A stretch of 64,000 nucleotides of DNA from Isoetes taiwanensis (GCA_021234155.1 JAJEKV010000177.1:780160-844159), one strand, 5' to 3'; positions 1 through 11,703 are shown, numbered from the stretch's first letter. A program made the numbers and translations. Notes: a model not told the origin generated them from the sequence alone.

Positions 1-1169
1 AAAAAAGACACCTGGAACAAACATGACATTCCTAGGATGGGTCCTATGATAGGCATATACTGGCCTATTCAAAGGGACGTCCCCATCCAAGGAATGTCGG
101 TTCTATTGCTGTCGCAATAGAACCGTGGCATTATAAGCTGTTAAAAGTGCTCATAAGATAGATTCTATTTATGAGAAAACATATAAAGCATGCACGAACA
201 CAATGCAAAAAATCAAACACATAAAAACTAGTGTATACTTGATAATATTGTTCTGACCATATAGAGAGGGAATACACACTAAGTTAAGCAGATAATATAG
301 AACAATAACAAGGTATAAGCATACGTGAGGATCCAGCTCTGCTACAAAACTACACAACCTTTTATTCCATTCAATAAATTTCCATATTTCTGCAACTTGC
401 CAAAGCCCAGTGCATGTTGGAAGAAAGATCAGGGAGACCCTAAGTAGAAAGCCATGAAGGCATCGGACCACTAAGCCACATTCCCCCAAAGAAAGGCACA
501 TGTTCCAGGCACTTGGCACAGCATCAAACTTCATGCCGATTAGGTGGTTCGAACAACATCGATCGACAACAGGGCTGACTGTCAGTTTACTGGCAACAGC
601 CAGTCTGGATTGATTTTTGGCATATTCTAGGCATACACTGGCATATCATAGAATATGCCAAAAACCCATATGAGCAAAGGTTTGCCCCCTAGGGGCAACC
701 CAAAGGCCATCAAATTTGTTTCTTATCGATTTTTTTACCATCTTTGAATTCTAACCATCGATCTGGCAGATATTCCATGTTCTATGCCAGATCAAAGGCC
801 ATTAAATTCTTGATCCAAAATCTCCCTACCACTTCCAATGATCTAAAACGGACCACTAAATACTCACAATTGATCTTTATTGGACCATAGATGCCCATCA
901 ATAGACCATGCATTTAGCTCAATTATTAATAGTTCTTAAGGTGGGCTATTAAAGGGCAAAAGTGAGCTATCAACATGTAAAAATCCATCCTCCAAGAAAC
1001 TTCATCTCGTCAATAACTTCACTTCGTCATTGAAAACATCATAGGTTTTCTTTAGGTCACATCAGATATAGCATATTTGTGATGATGCCTTAACCGGCAG
1101 TTCCTCGGATATTTTGATCCTGGCCGTTAGATGCAGTTCCATTATTAGGCATAATGTGAGACCCCAGTC
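1..1169. other. Left-edge intergenic DNA, no gene seen
   Basis: AT-rich sequence with no recognisable domain on either strand. The longest open frame (169-534, minus strand) is hydrophobic and low in complexity and resembles no family I know, so it is not called. Apart from the hairpin at 614-664 I see nothing here. Confidence 0.6.
614..664. repeat. 16-bp perfect inverted repeat (hairpin)
   Basis: Arms 614-629 and 649-664 are exact reverse complements (tttttggcatattcta) around a 19-nt loop. Seventeen bases of the left arm and its flank recur at 20157-20173 beside ENT gene 1, so this may be the end of a small repeat family. No target duplication is obvious. Confidence 0.7.
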
Positions 1170-1227
1170 TGTTTATCATGATAAACAGGCAGTAACCTGA
1201 TTACTGGCCTGTTTATCATGATAAACA
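1170..1227. repeat. Two copies of an 18-bp perfect palindrome, 22 bp apart
   Basis: The self-complementary 18-mer tgtttatcatgataaaca occurs at 1170-1187 and again at 1210-1227. The spacer holds a second, imperfect inversion (aacaggcagtaa against ttactggcctgtt), so the block can fold as two small hairpins or as one larger one. Its function is unknown; a paired protein-binding site or the core of a foldback element are possible. Confidence 0.75.
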
Positions 1228-2370
1228 AGCTGGTTGTTGTTAGGATGAACTGGTATGAGATCGCGACATAATAGAAGCAAGATTTGAAGAATCCCTGGAG
1301 GTCGGACAAAACTCAGAACTTCTTCAAAAACCAACCTTGTGCTGTTATAGCTGCTTCTGGAGCTCGAACTCCATGGAATTCTCGCTTCTTGGCACTCTGG
1401 CGAAACCTTCATAGCCAAGTTCTGGCAGCTTACACTGTCGGACTCTTGTTGCAAAAGAAACTGCGAATTTTGAAGAGGTGCCCATATGAAGATGCAGGGA
1501 GCGCGGGAGCTGCACTCATTCCGCTTACATCTTCATCCCAATTTGGAGGTGGAGCTTCTCTTTGATCCTGGAAGAAAAAACAGGTTCTAGAATTCATTCT
1601 GTTTGGGGGCAAAATTGGGTCGTTTTGTACCCATTTCAGTGGGGATGTCTTCCTGTGTATAATAATCTGCTTTGTTCCGGCATCATTCTAGATTAAACTT
1701 TTTGTTAGAGGGCATTCAAATCTCCTCCGACGCCAATTTTTTCAGTCCTGCCTGCTCTCTTCCATGTCTTTATCCTAAGCTCAATAGTGCAAAATCTCCT
1801 CGAAACTCCCGGTTAAAGGGGTTAAACCCCCTTTCTCGGCCATTATGGCAAATAAACGGGCTCACCATAATGGCCTCAAAAGGGGGTTTAACCCCTTCTT
1901 CACCTCGCCTATACACTTTATAACACGTCACTTGATCTAATGGCGATAAAAACACAAAACTACAAGAGAGTTTACATCTCTGGATCGGTGATTCAAATGC
2001 CTATTCATCCGTGGTCGCCAAAGCATTTCATAACGGTGCATATTCTTGTGCATAAGAACCCTTGCCCTACTAAGAGCAGCTCTGATTATGTGCTAGGGAA
2101 CCCACCAGGGGGAGCAGGTTTTCCAGCACATGGACTATGGTAGGGAAAATTTTGTTCATGTATTTTGCTTTTCCTTCTCTATTTTTTCACTCCTTTGTTT
2201 TTCCCTCTTCCTCTCTTCTGCAATCTTCTTTGTTCTTCATAGATCAAAAGATCAATTCCTGCTTCAGAATAAATCTGCAGGGATGAATCATGCATTTGGA
2301 GATTTTGTCCTTGCTTGCCATGACCGTAACAGGCCGTAAGGGAAGAGAAGGGCTTGTGTGGCTCACTTGT
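1228..2370. other. Unassigned DNA, no supported gene
   Basis: Open frames at 1284-1565 (+) and 2130-2339 (+) show no motif, no splice context and no similarity to another part of the window. Only the foldback at 1816-1897 stands out. Confidence 0.55.
1816..1897. repeat. 82-bp foldback with 33-bp arms
   Basis: Left arm 1816-1848 and right arm 1865-1897 are reverse complements except for a 3-base mismatch block (ctc against tga), around a 16-nt loop. Both arms contain ggggttaaaccccc. Such a structure could be a tiny foldback MITE or the source of a hairpin RNA. No flanking duplication is clear. Confidence 0.8.
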
Positions 2371-2550
2371 CGAGCGCCTTATTCATCAACCACTATTATG
2401 TTTGAACTAGAGAAAATACATGGTTTTTTTATGGACAAAGTATTTCTTATTTCTTGTCATGTTAAAGCCATAGTGAAAGAAAAAACACACGGAGTTTTTC
2501 TGATTTAAGGCTGTTTCAAACATGACCGTGGTTGATAAATAAGGCGCTCG
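2371..2550. mobile_element. 180-bp MITE with 36-bp terminal inverted repeats
   Basis: The ends begin cgagcgccttatt and match inverted over about 36 bp (2371-2406 against 2515-2550) with roughly four mismatches; both inner ends read atgtttgaa. The interior is AT-rich and non-coding. I cannot fix the target duplication, so the superfamily is open. Confidence 0.75.
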
Positions 2551-3417
2551 CTCCCTTATCGCTTGTATGGGGGCTTTACTGAAGTGGGCCTGAGGATTCT
2601 AAAGGGGAACGAAGGTGGGCAATCTTTTTCTTTTTTCTTCCCTTTGCCCTGTGTCTTTACTTCTGCAACATAAATGCAGCAAGAAAGCCTTTGCCTCTTG
2701 CCCCCCCAAACCCCCCCGTGCCAACCACTGAGGGCGGGCATCGTTTATGTTTCTAAATATCTTTCAATTCTTCATAGCACTTTAAGTCTTTAACCCCCAT
2801 TCATACCATACAACTTCATGGCCGCTTCTGTAGCCCCTTGCCCAGACCCCCATTTGGAGGGAGACATTCCTCAGCCTCAGCCCCAACCCACCCACAGGAG
2901 AAGGGGGAAGGGGGCCGCCGCGAAAACGGCCCCCGTCAGATAACAACGACAAGAGGGAAACCTCTTCTTATGAGGAGGGCTTCGGGCGAAGGCCCAATCT
3001 ATGAGATTGACTCGGGGAGATGGATGAGGGGCTCAAGCCCGGCCAAAGTACAGACGAGGGCCATGAAACGGTGGAGGAACAGTCGAGATAACGTAACCCG
3101 GATTGCGGGATTGGCCAGAGATCTGATCCTCGGCATCCCACGTGCTCAAAAGACGGTTGGCGGCGGAAAGGCAACGGGTTCTGAAGAGATGGAGACCTCG
3201 CATGCAGCGGTTAGAAGGCCGGGCCGCTTTTGGCCCACTTTGAGAGGCAACAGGGATAAGCGTGGGCCTTGCCGACTTGCGAGCTTCAGCGTGGATTTCC
3301 TCCTCACCACCGTGGAGACTATGGCATCGCGACATGCTGGGGTGTTGAGCGGGATACGGTGGCAACTATTTCCCTCGCCTCAAGAAAGGTCGAGGGGTAT
3401 GCCACCGCGGATCTAAA
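2551..3417 (+). other. Probable 5' region of the LINE, degenerate
   Basis: Contains a C-rich tract (about 2699-2717) followed by GC-rich DNA whose composition matches the LINE that follows. A 192-codon open frame at 2838-3416 could be part of the ORF1 N-terminus but shows no diagnostic motif. The true 5' end of the LINE cannot be fixed; about 2820 is a guess from the composition change. Confidence 0.4.
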
Positions 3418-4230
3418 CGCCCAGAGCCATCGTCGAAGCTAGCCAGGCAGAGCTAAGAACCCTGCAGAGTAGGGCTGAGACACAAGATCAGGAGATTCAG
3501 GAGCTCAAAGCAACCATTGCCTAGCAAGGCAGCGGCCTCCATGCTGAGGTCCATGAACACCTGCGGCATTGCACAAATGAGTTGGCCAAGCAGCAGAGAT
3601 TCCAACAGGAGCTAGGCTCCCGACTCCAGGCAGCAGAGGCCGCAACACAGGGACAACCAAGCACACGTGCCCCACAGCCCACAGGTCGCCAAACAGGCAG
3701 ACAGACACCACCTCCTCCATCTCGCACACCACACCGCCCTCGCTGTGAGCAGCCCACACACTCCAGCCAATAGGCGTCACCTGCTGGGACAGCTAATGTT
3801 GCCCCTCGACTCGGTGGCGGCGGGAGGCGAGCAGCCCGGCGCCATAATGTGGTGGTGCGTGGACTCTCGGAGGAGGCAGGAGAAGATCTCACCAAGCGCA
3901 TTCAGGATGAGATCCTATCTCGAATGGCATTCCCGACTACGGTACACATTGCTAGAGCAAGCCGCCTTGGGACTCAACGCACAAATCGCCCCCGTGTTGT
4001 CACCTTCACGGTGGCAGACATGCAAGTACGTGAGGCCATCCTGCGTCAGAGTAGGCAACTGAAGGGGACTGCTCTGTATGTTGACCAGGATCTCACCTTG
4101 ATGCAACAGGAGTCCCGCCGGCAGCAACTCGCCCAGGTCAGGGATGTCTGTCGTAGAGGGGGGGCTGCAGGCTTTGTCCAAGGCAAGCCGCATTTCGGGG
4201 GCCGGGCGCTGGCTGAGGTCGCCGGCGCAA
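3418..4230 (+). pseudogene. LINE ORF1 protein, RRM/Transposase_22-like, degenerate
   Basis: ORF1p is the nucleic-acid chaperone that packages LINE RNA. From about 3428 a heptad-rich segment reads as a coiled coil (AELRTLQSRAETQDQEIQEL), broken by one TAG. It is followed by a Pro/Thr-rich linker. From about 3846 comes an RRM-like domain with NVVVRGLSEEAGEDL, RASRLG, RPRVVTFT and a C-terminal block ALYVDQDLT. This order of coiled coil, RRM and C-terminal domain is the arrangement known for vertebrate L1 ORF1p (Pfam Transposase_22). Most angiosperm L1 ORF1 proteins described instead carry a different RRM with a CCHC knuckle. The end near 4230 is approximate because the frame runs on into the endonuclease region without homology. 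Confidence 0.65.
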
Positions 4231-4409
4231 TCGCGTCGCCGTCACGCCACTCACGCTCCGCCTCGCTGCTGCCGCTTTGTTGCCGGTACCCCCTACGCAC
4301 CTCTGCTCCCCGCTCCGAGCTCTGCTTTCGGGCCCGCTGCGCCCCCACTGGCAGGCGGCAGATCATCGAGCGTCCACATCGAATGCCAGCAAATAGGAAC
4401 TGTGCCTCC

Positions 4410-5215
4410 GGATGGTGTCTTGGAACTGTCGGGGCTTCCCACAGCGAAAGGAGAGTCTCAACTCTATTGCACCGAGATATGGATCTCATTTTCCTCATGG
4501 AAACATGGGAGCATCACGAGAACCTGAGCCGCCGGACCTCCAGGGCTATCACGCATTTTCGGTGTTCAATGAGTGCACAGGCAAGCGAGGGCATGGCGGG
4601 TTTACTGCTACTACCGCGGCAACCTTGAGGCACTTTCGTCTCGTTGCACAAAGCAGAGGCAAGTACAATCGCTACTTGTGGTGCGCATGCAAAGATGGCG
4701 ATGGCGACACTCTCCTCATAGCAGCATGGTACTTTCCACATGCCAAGAGCAACTTTTATAACACTCATTCGGATGTGGATCGATTGGAGCCCTATGTCGA
4801 TCTATATGATGACATCTGGCCGGCACAAAGCGGTTAGGCGGGGGTTATGTTGCTTGGTGACTTTAATGCATACGAGGCCGGCGGGTTCCAAAATTTGACC
4901 CCTGGCAGAGGGCGTCTTGCGGTTGAACCTTGAGGTGGCTTGGTCAAGGATATCGGGCAGCGACCATATTTGGCGCTATGGCGGCGGTTGTTGTTCTTTG
5001 GGTAGTATCATGGTTGGCACGGTGGTAGGTGTTCATTTCTTTGCACTTGTAGACATGAGAACTATGGGGGCGGCTCCAGTGTGGTGGATTATCTGCTAGT
5101 TCAGGAACGGGATCTGCACCTGGTTACTCATTTTTCCATCGGAACAGACACTCGGGATGAGGAAGTAGACTCGGACCACTGGCCCCTATTCATGCATCTC
5201 CATTGGGAGGCTCCC
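4410..5215 (+). pseudogene. LINE apurinic/apyrimidinic-type endonuclease domain, frameshifted
   Basis: This domain nicks target DNA to prime reverse transcription. Motifs are seen in order across different frames: VSWNCRGFPQ (about 4412), the catalytic-Glu block DLIFLMETWEH (about 4480, a different frame), the Asp/Asn block LLGDFNA (about 4850) and the terminal SDHWPLF (about 5173). The changes of frame between these motifs, plus stops near 4837 and 4930, mean the domain cannot be made as written. It runs into the RT linker downstream in the order typical of L1-clade ORF2. Confidence 0.8.
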
Positions 5216-6537
5216 CGTGCATCTACTACCTCAACACACCGGATGCCCCCCACGCCGACTGGCCGTCGCGGGGAACTATGCCCAATTTGCTTGAGCATGA
5301 TCTGGCGGGACTGCTGCAACTCACCACACTTCAAGAGCAATCTGCTCAGCTGACTCACCTGCTTCTGACGACTGTGGAAAGATGCTTTGGGAGAGGCCGC
5401 TCACGGCGAACCTCAGGCACTGCCACCTTCCCCCGCAACAGATGGTTTGATGATGAGTGTCGGGAGCTCAAATGCACACTCCAGCAAGTCACTGATCCCA
5501 TCTCCCGCCCACAGGCCGTCAGTCAATACCGCTCCTTTCTCAAGAACAAGAAGGCCAGATACCTCGTAGAGCATCAGCAACAGATGTTTGGTCTCCGGAC
5601 CGCACCGGGGACATTCTAAAGAAGGGTCTTGAGCAAGCTTACCGCATTACGGGGAACATCACCCGGAGCAATGGGTGCGAGACTTGGAACAATCAGATGA
5701 CCGGCTTTCGGGGGCGAGCACACAGTCCCTCCACAGATAGGCATGGCTCTGGTTATCACAGAGGGGGATGTCATCATGGGCCTACAACGTCTAGCTAATG
5801 GGAAGGCAGCAGATCTAGATAGCATGCAGGCAGAACTTCTAAAATGGGCTGGGCCTCCACTGGTGCCTGTCCTCACGGCATTGTTCAATAAAGCATTGCG
5901 AGAAGGCTTCCCTATGCAATGGACCACTAGTAGAGTCGTGCCCATATACAAAGCAGGGGACCCTCAATGCCCGGCCAACTACCGTACTATTATGGTCAGC
6001 TCTCTCTTTGCAAAACTGTTGGCTGGCATCCTTGAGCAGCGCCTGACAATATGGGCAGAGGAAACGGAGGTGCGAGCTCTTACAGAGGCAGGTTTCCGGC
6101 CCAGACATTCCACCATTTATCATGTCTTCACTCTGCGCACATTGATTGAGGATAGCAGGAATCGCCGGCAGAACCTGTATTGTTGTTTCGTGGATTTTGC
6201 AAAAGCGTTCGACACAGTACCCCGCAGCAAGCTATGGGACAGATTGCGGCAGCTGGGGACCCCCCTGGACTTGCAGAATGCAGTATATAGGCTGTACGAG
6301 GCATGCTCAGGCTGTATCACATCGGCAGCACAGCCGGTGATCAGTAGCATTGGAGTGCGTCAGGGTTGCCCCCTCTCCCCCACACTTTTTGGCCTATACA
6401 TTGATCAGTTGGAAGATTGGCTCTTTGAGCATGGAGGTGCGGGCGCACATCTCATGCATCACACAATCCGGCAACTCATACATGCAGACGATGTCAACCT
6501 CATGGCCTATACTCCAGAAGACATGCAACGTCACCTG
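5216..6537 (+). pseudogene. LINE reverse transcriptase, N-terminal and catalytic part, split by copia array
   Basis: The linker (WFDDECRELK, YRSFLKNKKARYLVE, about 5440-5580) leads to the RT fingers and palm. A clean frame runs from 5743 to the insertion point. Blocks seen are KAADLDSMQAELLK, PIYKAGDP, FRPRHSTIYHVFTLR, FVDFAKAFDTVP (first catalytic Asp), GVRQGCPLSPTLFGLYIDQL and LIHADDVNLMAY (the DD pair). The usual YADD is HADD here, while a relative at 27.9 kb keeps YADD. Stops at 5617-5619 and near 5688 separate linker and palm. The thumb and C-terminus resume at 17692. Confidence 0.9.
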
Positions 6538-7370
6538 TGATGAATTTAGAGGCAAGATTGTGATTATGACAAAATGCCTAGCAAGATTTTTCCAATTCAA
6601 ATTCTACATGAACTCATGTAGTACAAATGAGAATTTAGTGGAGAGCCACAATATGGTCTCTAATCTCCACTAATGTAAACTAGAACTCAATGTTATAGGA
6701 AAATAGTGCTAATGGTCAATAAACCATTGGCTTAAATCTTTAAAATCATATAATGCAGTTACTGTTCATCGGGCATTGACCCGATTACTGTAGCTCAGTT
6801 GACTTGAGCTTTATGCATTCTTCTTCGCCGGATCCACTTCGTAAGCACCGCTATATACCTTTGTTCACCGTGTTTTCTTACATAATCTTCAATCCGGCGG
6901 TTAAGGAAAACTTCTACTTTCCTATCCGGGCCAATTCTCATCCCTGTATATATCCCACAGGACAAACGCACGAAACTAGCTGGGTGCACAATATCCCACA
7001 GGATCTCTGCTAAAAATTTGCCTTTTAACCATTGAAACTTAATTTCGAATTTATTCACTTTCTTCTTCAAACCTTCACCATGGTGATAACGTTAGATTCT
7101 CAATGTTCAATGATGAAATTTACTGGGCACTTTAACTGGCAACCTATCATCAATTACTGTACCCTAGATAATTACATGATTGCCTGACCTACTGCCACTG
7201 CTTCTCATAGGCAGGCACATTAGGATGCTTGAGTCATCATTCAACTTAGGTTTCATGCAGCAACTTGTGTGTTCATCTGGATCATTGTCTGCTCACATGT
7301 ATTCTGGATGCAACCACTGCCACTGCTTCTCATGATTGCATCACAGACTTATCAAGCTGAAAACTTATCA
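6538..7370 (-). repeat. Copia LTR, outer (3' LTR of unit A)
   Basis: 833 bp, starting tgatgaattt and ending aaaacttatca. By eye it differs from the other outer LTR (16859-17691, also 833 bp) at only about two positions. Confidence 0.95.
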
Positions 7371-7380
7371 CTCCTCCTTC
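7371..7380 (-). promoter_or_regulatory. Polypurine tract, copia unit A
   Basis: On the minus strand gaaggaggag directly abuts the 3' LTR and is the expected primer for plus-strand synthesis. It also encodes the last residues of the polyprotein, whose stop codon TGA is formed by the first bases of the LTR. Confidence 0.8.
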
Positions 7381-8801
7381 AGCTTATAAGTCTGTAAATT
7401 ACACACATTTAACTTGCCTTTAAAGTACACATATTTGTTTTCTGGCAGTGCCTTGGTGAAAATATCTGCAACCTGCTTATTTGTTTCAATATACTTCATA
7501 TAGATTATCTTCTTGTCAGCAAGATCTCTTATGAAATGCATACTTAATTCAATATGTTTGGTCCTGTCATGATGCACAGGATTTTTCACAATTGCTATGC
7601 AGCTTTGACTATCTGTCCATATGTCAGTAGATTCCATTTGTTCACAATACAACTCATTTAACAGTCTTCTTAGCCACACCACTTCTTTGGCCACTAATGC
7701 AGCTGATGCATATTCTGCTTCAGCTGAGCTCATTGCCACTGCTGCTTGCCTTTTACATCTCCAAGAGATCACTCCTCCTCCAAAAAATATTGCATACCCT
7801 GAAGTTGATCTTCTTGTATGTAAAGCCCCCCAATCGCATCACTATAGCATTTCATGATTAGATTTTTTCAATTGAAACAAATACCATGTCCTTGAGTGCC
7901 TTTGAGATATTTCAGAACTTCGTTTATTTTGCCTCCCGGTGTTCTCACGGGTTGCATTGTGATTTCTCCTGCTCAGTATGTTGACTGCATAAGCTATGTC
8001 AGGTCGAGTGTTATTGGCCAAGTATAGTAAGCATCCAATTAATGCCCTGTAGGGAATATTTTCCATTTCTGCAATGTCTTCTTCAGTTTGATTTTGTACA
8101 TAGGTCAACCTGTGTCCTGGGGTCATTGGAATTTTTGCTGGCTTTGCTTTCCGCCAGATTCAATCTCTTGAGCATATTCTGTACATGTTTCTCTTGGTGC
8201 AGCCTTAACCATTTTTGCTCTCTATTTCTCACAACCTCTATACCTAGGAATTTTTTAAGTTCACCTAGGTCTGCCATTTGAAAACGTGACTTCAGAATAT
8301 CCTTGCATGTGTTTAGAATTTTGATTGAGCTGGCTATCATAATGCAGTCGTCCACATATAATGCAATTATGCAGTATTCTTCTCCTTGCTTAAATCTATA
8401 CAAGTTGCCATCATTCTGCAACTTCTCAAATCCCTGTTCTTGCAAGAATTGATTCATACAAAGGTACCACTCTCTTGGTGACTGCTTTAATCCATATATA
8501 GCCCTATTTAGTTTCCATATCATGTTTTTCCCTTGCTCAAAACCAGGTGCTTGCTTCATAAATGCCTCCTCCTCAAGAGTTGCATTCAAAAAAGCTGTTT
8601 TGACATCCATATGGTGCAATTCTAAATTTAGAGCATTTGCCATTGCCAATAGGATTCTGATGCTTGTGAGCTTTACTATAGGTGAGTAGGTTTCATCATA
8701 ATCTCTGCCCTTTTTCTGAGTGAAGCCTTGAGCTACTAATCTTGCCTTGAATTTCTTACTGCCATCTGGATTACTCTTAATTTTGTAAAGCCATTTACTC
8801 C
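7371..8801 (-). pseudogene. Copia unit A reverse transcriptase and RNase H
   Basis: C-terminal part of the copia polyprotein. From high to low coordinate: RT entry [20 protein letters not shown] (about 8790), HHMDVKTAFLNATLEEEAFM, the catalytic LYVDDCIMIA (about 8345-8360), then YLANNTRPDIAYAVNILSR, and RNase H with SAEAEYASAALVAKEVVWLR, DIWTDSQSCIAI and HIELSMHFIRD. The protein ends KLKEE. The link to the upstream integrase part needs a frame change at about 8800, and the identical break is present in unit B. A further frame change lies at about 7850-8000. Confidence 0.9.
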
Positions 8802-10320
8802 CTATGATATTCTGATTCCATCAGATTTTACTAATTCATATGTCTTGGTGTCCTCAAATGATTTAAGCTCATCTCTCATAGCTGCCATCCATTTTTCTTT
8901 ATCTGCACTCTCCAAGACTTCTTCAAAAGTTTGTGGTATAATTTCATCTTCTAGAATTGCCAATATTTGTTCATGCTCTACTGCTTCAATACGTCTGCTT
9001 TTGCCTTGCTCAGTCCTGCCATAAGGTTTATCTTCTAACTTTGCTTCTTCAATTAATCTTTCTGCTTGTGTTTTCCTTTTCCTCCTAATTTTGATAGGTT
9101 CATGTATGTCTTGTCTTGGTTCCTGTGCTACCTCAGGAGCTTGGTATTCAATTCCTGCTGCATGACCTTGACTCTCTTCTTCCACTGCCTTTTCCAGTGT
9201 ATTATGCTCATCTTCTTCATTATGAATAACCTGTTCAATCTCTTCTGAATCATCTATCATCAGTTTCAAATTTAGCCATTTGTTCTGTAATTTTAGGAAC
9301 TACCTTTATCCCTTTTCTGTATCTGTGCTTATATAATACTCCCTCATTGAATAGGACATCTCTACTGATTATAATGGTCTTTGTTTCTGGATTATATACT
9401 CTATATCCTTTAGCTTCATTGTCATAACCCACCAAAAATCCAATCTCAGCTCTATTGTCCAATTTTTTTCTCAATTCTGAAGGAACATGAGTGTATACCA
9501 AACAACCATAAGCTTTATATTTCATGTAATCTATTTTTGCTTCAGGATTCCATACAATGCTTGGTATATTTCTATGAAGTGTGGAGGAAGGGAGTATGTT
9601 CTGAATTTCTATGGCAGTTTGTAAAGCTTCCACCCAAAGGTTATTTGGTAAGCCACTTTCCTTTAGCATAGATCTGATTGCATCCATAATTGTTCTGTTC
9701 TTCCTTTCTGACACCCCATTTTGTTGAGGAGTGTATCTGCATGTTAGTTGCCTTTTGATGCCATGTGCAATGCAGTAAGTTCTGAATTTTATTGACAAAT
9801 ACTCTCCACCACGGTCTGATCTAATGCATTTTAGCTTATGGCCTGTTTCCCTTTCCATTTCTGCCACATATTGCTTGAATGCATTTAAAGCTTGTGATTT
9901 CTTTTCCAAGCAATATGCTTTACATTTTCGATGTAGTCATCAGTAAATGTTATGAAGTACCTTTTGTTACCTCTGCCTCTCACATTTAATGGACCACACA
10001 GGTCTGAGTGCACTAGTTCCAGTGTTTGCAGTGTTTTAGATTGTCTTTTAGCAAAAGGCAACCTATGGAATTTTCCTAGAGCACACCCTTCACATATATG
10101 ATTTGCTTTGCTGTCACAATAATCTATGTGACCTAGTTTATGCAGACTTTCTAATTTCTTGTAGTCTGTGTGTGCTAGTCTATTATGCCATAATTCTGCT
10201 CCAACTTCAGATATTGCATTTACACCACAATGCACAAGGTTGTTTAGCTCAAACAAGTTGCCAACTCTTTTAGCATAAAACTTCAATTCATCTTTGAGGA
10301 AAACATTACATTGTTCAGCC
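8802..10320 (-). pseudogene. Copia unit A integrase and linker
   Basis: The integrase inserts the cDNA. The GAG-pre-integrase zinc domain is visible (ELWHNRLAHTDY, CEGCALGKFHRLPF), then the catalytic core with LVHSDLCGPL, IRSDRGGEYLS and GVSERKNRTIMDAIRS supplying D, D and E, and then the charged linker to RT. There are two frame breaks. One at about 9930 is private to unit A: a single G is missing where unit B reads tacagtcg, a CAG site. One at about 9262 is shared with unit B. The first codons after the protease region include an in-frame TAG at about 10320. Confidence 0.9.
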
Positions 10321-11680
10321 TAAAATGTCACCCTATATCCCAAATCACACAACTGGCTTACTGAAATTAAATTTTTAATTATGCCTGGAACACACAATAC
10401 GTCTTCTATATTCACAATATTTCCATTTAAGTCCTTCAGCTGCAAAAGTCCACTTCCTTGAATGTCTTGCAAAGCCCCATTGCCAACTTGAATTTTTCTT
10501 GATTTTGCAGTGGAGAATTTCTTCAAGATTTCAGCATCCTTGACTACTGATCTTTCAGCTCCAGAATCAACTATCAAATGATCAGCATTATTAGCACATG
10601 CATTTTCATTGATAACTGCAAAATCACTTATTACCTCATCTTCATCTTGTGTTTCAGTCTTAGCCTTAGCCTCTTGCTCTTCTTGTGCAATGTATGCTTT
10701 CTCATATCCTCCACCTCTACCTCTACCAACTCTTCCCCTGCTGGAGTCACCCCTTCCTCTAGAAGTTTTACCATAATTTTTTGGTGTGGGGCACTTGGAG
10801 GCTGCATGTCCTCTCCCCCCACAATTGTAGCAATTAAACTCTTTCTTTAATTTTGGACATTCACTTTTATAATGCCCTGCTTCATGACAGTGGTAGCAAA
10901 TTATTTTACCTTTTCTTTTCATTACTAATATTTCAGGGGTTTCTTCATTTTGGCTTTGCCTCAATACTTTCTTCTGCTCCCATTCAGTCCTAAGCATGAC
11001 TTCTGCCTCCTCCCTACTTTTGCTTGAATTTCTAATGAACAATGCTAGAGTTTCATTCTCCCCTATTGCTCTTGAAATTTGCAACACCTGACTTCTCTCA
11101 GATATCACAACACCAGCCCCTTCTAGGTCAGCAATCAAGTTATCAAACTTATTAAAAAATTCGGACACATCTTCATCCTCTCTAAGTTTTAGATTTCTTA
11201 ATTCATTTTCCAATAAATCTATTTGAGAGGATGTTTTCTCCTCATAGTGCTTGAGGAATTTCCACATCTCCCTTGGACTGAGAGACCTTAACTTTAAGCG
11301 TATAGCAGGACTTACCTTACAAGTTATGATACCTTGTGCTTCCTTGACTTTAGCCTGCAATGATTTTTCCTCCTCACATGCGGTACCTCCTCGGAGGCGC
11401 CCAAAGACTAGTACACGAGGCACGCACTGCAGCTCCTCTGAGCCGCACCGGTGGCTGTGCTTCCCCCTGCAGATTGGCCACCTGTAGCTCCAACAACTGA
11501 ACCTGTAGAAGCTGTTCTAGTTAGCACATTTGCTGCTACTGAGCTATTTGAATCAACTACCTCCCAGAGCTCCTCCACATCCAGAACATGCATTATGGCA
11601 TCCTTCCATATTTGAAATCCTGGACCACCTTTGTATACGTCTATGGTGTTGAGCAAACTTGCTCCAAATCTGCTAGACAT
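10321..11680 (-). pseudogene. Copia unit A gag and protease
   Basis: Starts with ATG at 11680, just inside the primer-binding site (MSSRFGASLLNTIDVYKG). The capsid region includes LSPREMWKFLKHYEEKTSSQ and VSEFFNKFDNLIADLEGAG. Two CCHC zinc knuckles follow (CYHCHEAGHYKSEC and CYNCGGRGHAASKC), then a Gly/Arg-rich stretch and the aspartic protease motif LIVDSGAERSVV. A frame change at about 11410 separates the first 90 codons from the rest, which is open for 367 codons. Confidence 0.9.
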
Positions 11681-11690
11681 GATTGAGATG

Positions 11691-11703
11691 GCTCTGATAC
11701 CAC
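11691..11703 (-). promoter_or_regulatory. Primer-binding site for initiator tRNA-Met, copia unit A
   Basis: The minus strand reads gtggtatcagagc next to the middle LTR. TGGTATCAGAGC is the classic complement of the 3' end of plant initiator tRNA-Met. Confidence 0.95.

Larger units (their letters stand above)
2838..6537 (+). mobile_element. LINE (L1-like), 5' portion, interrupted at 6537
   Basis: A non-LTR retrotransposon on the plus strand: ORF1-like coiled coil and RRM region, then apurinic-type endonuclease, then reverse transcriptase. It is cut within the RT domain by the copia array at 6538-17691, and its sequence resumes at 17692 directly after the duplicated target acctg (6533-6537 and 17692-17696). 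The reading frame is broken several times, so the copy is defective as written. Confidence 0.9.

Noticed and set aside
169-534. 121-codon minus-strand open frame rich in Leu, Phe and Cys
   Set aside because: No family motif, no promoter or splice context, and AT-rich DNA gives such hydrophobic frames by chance.
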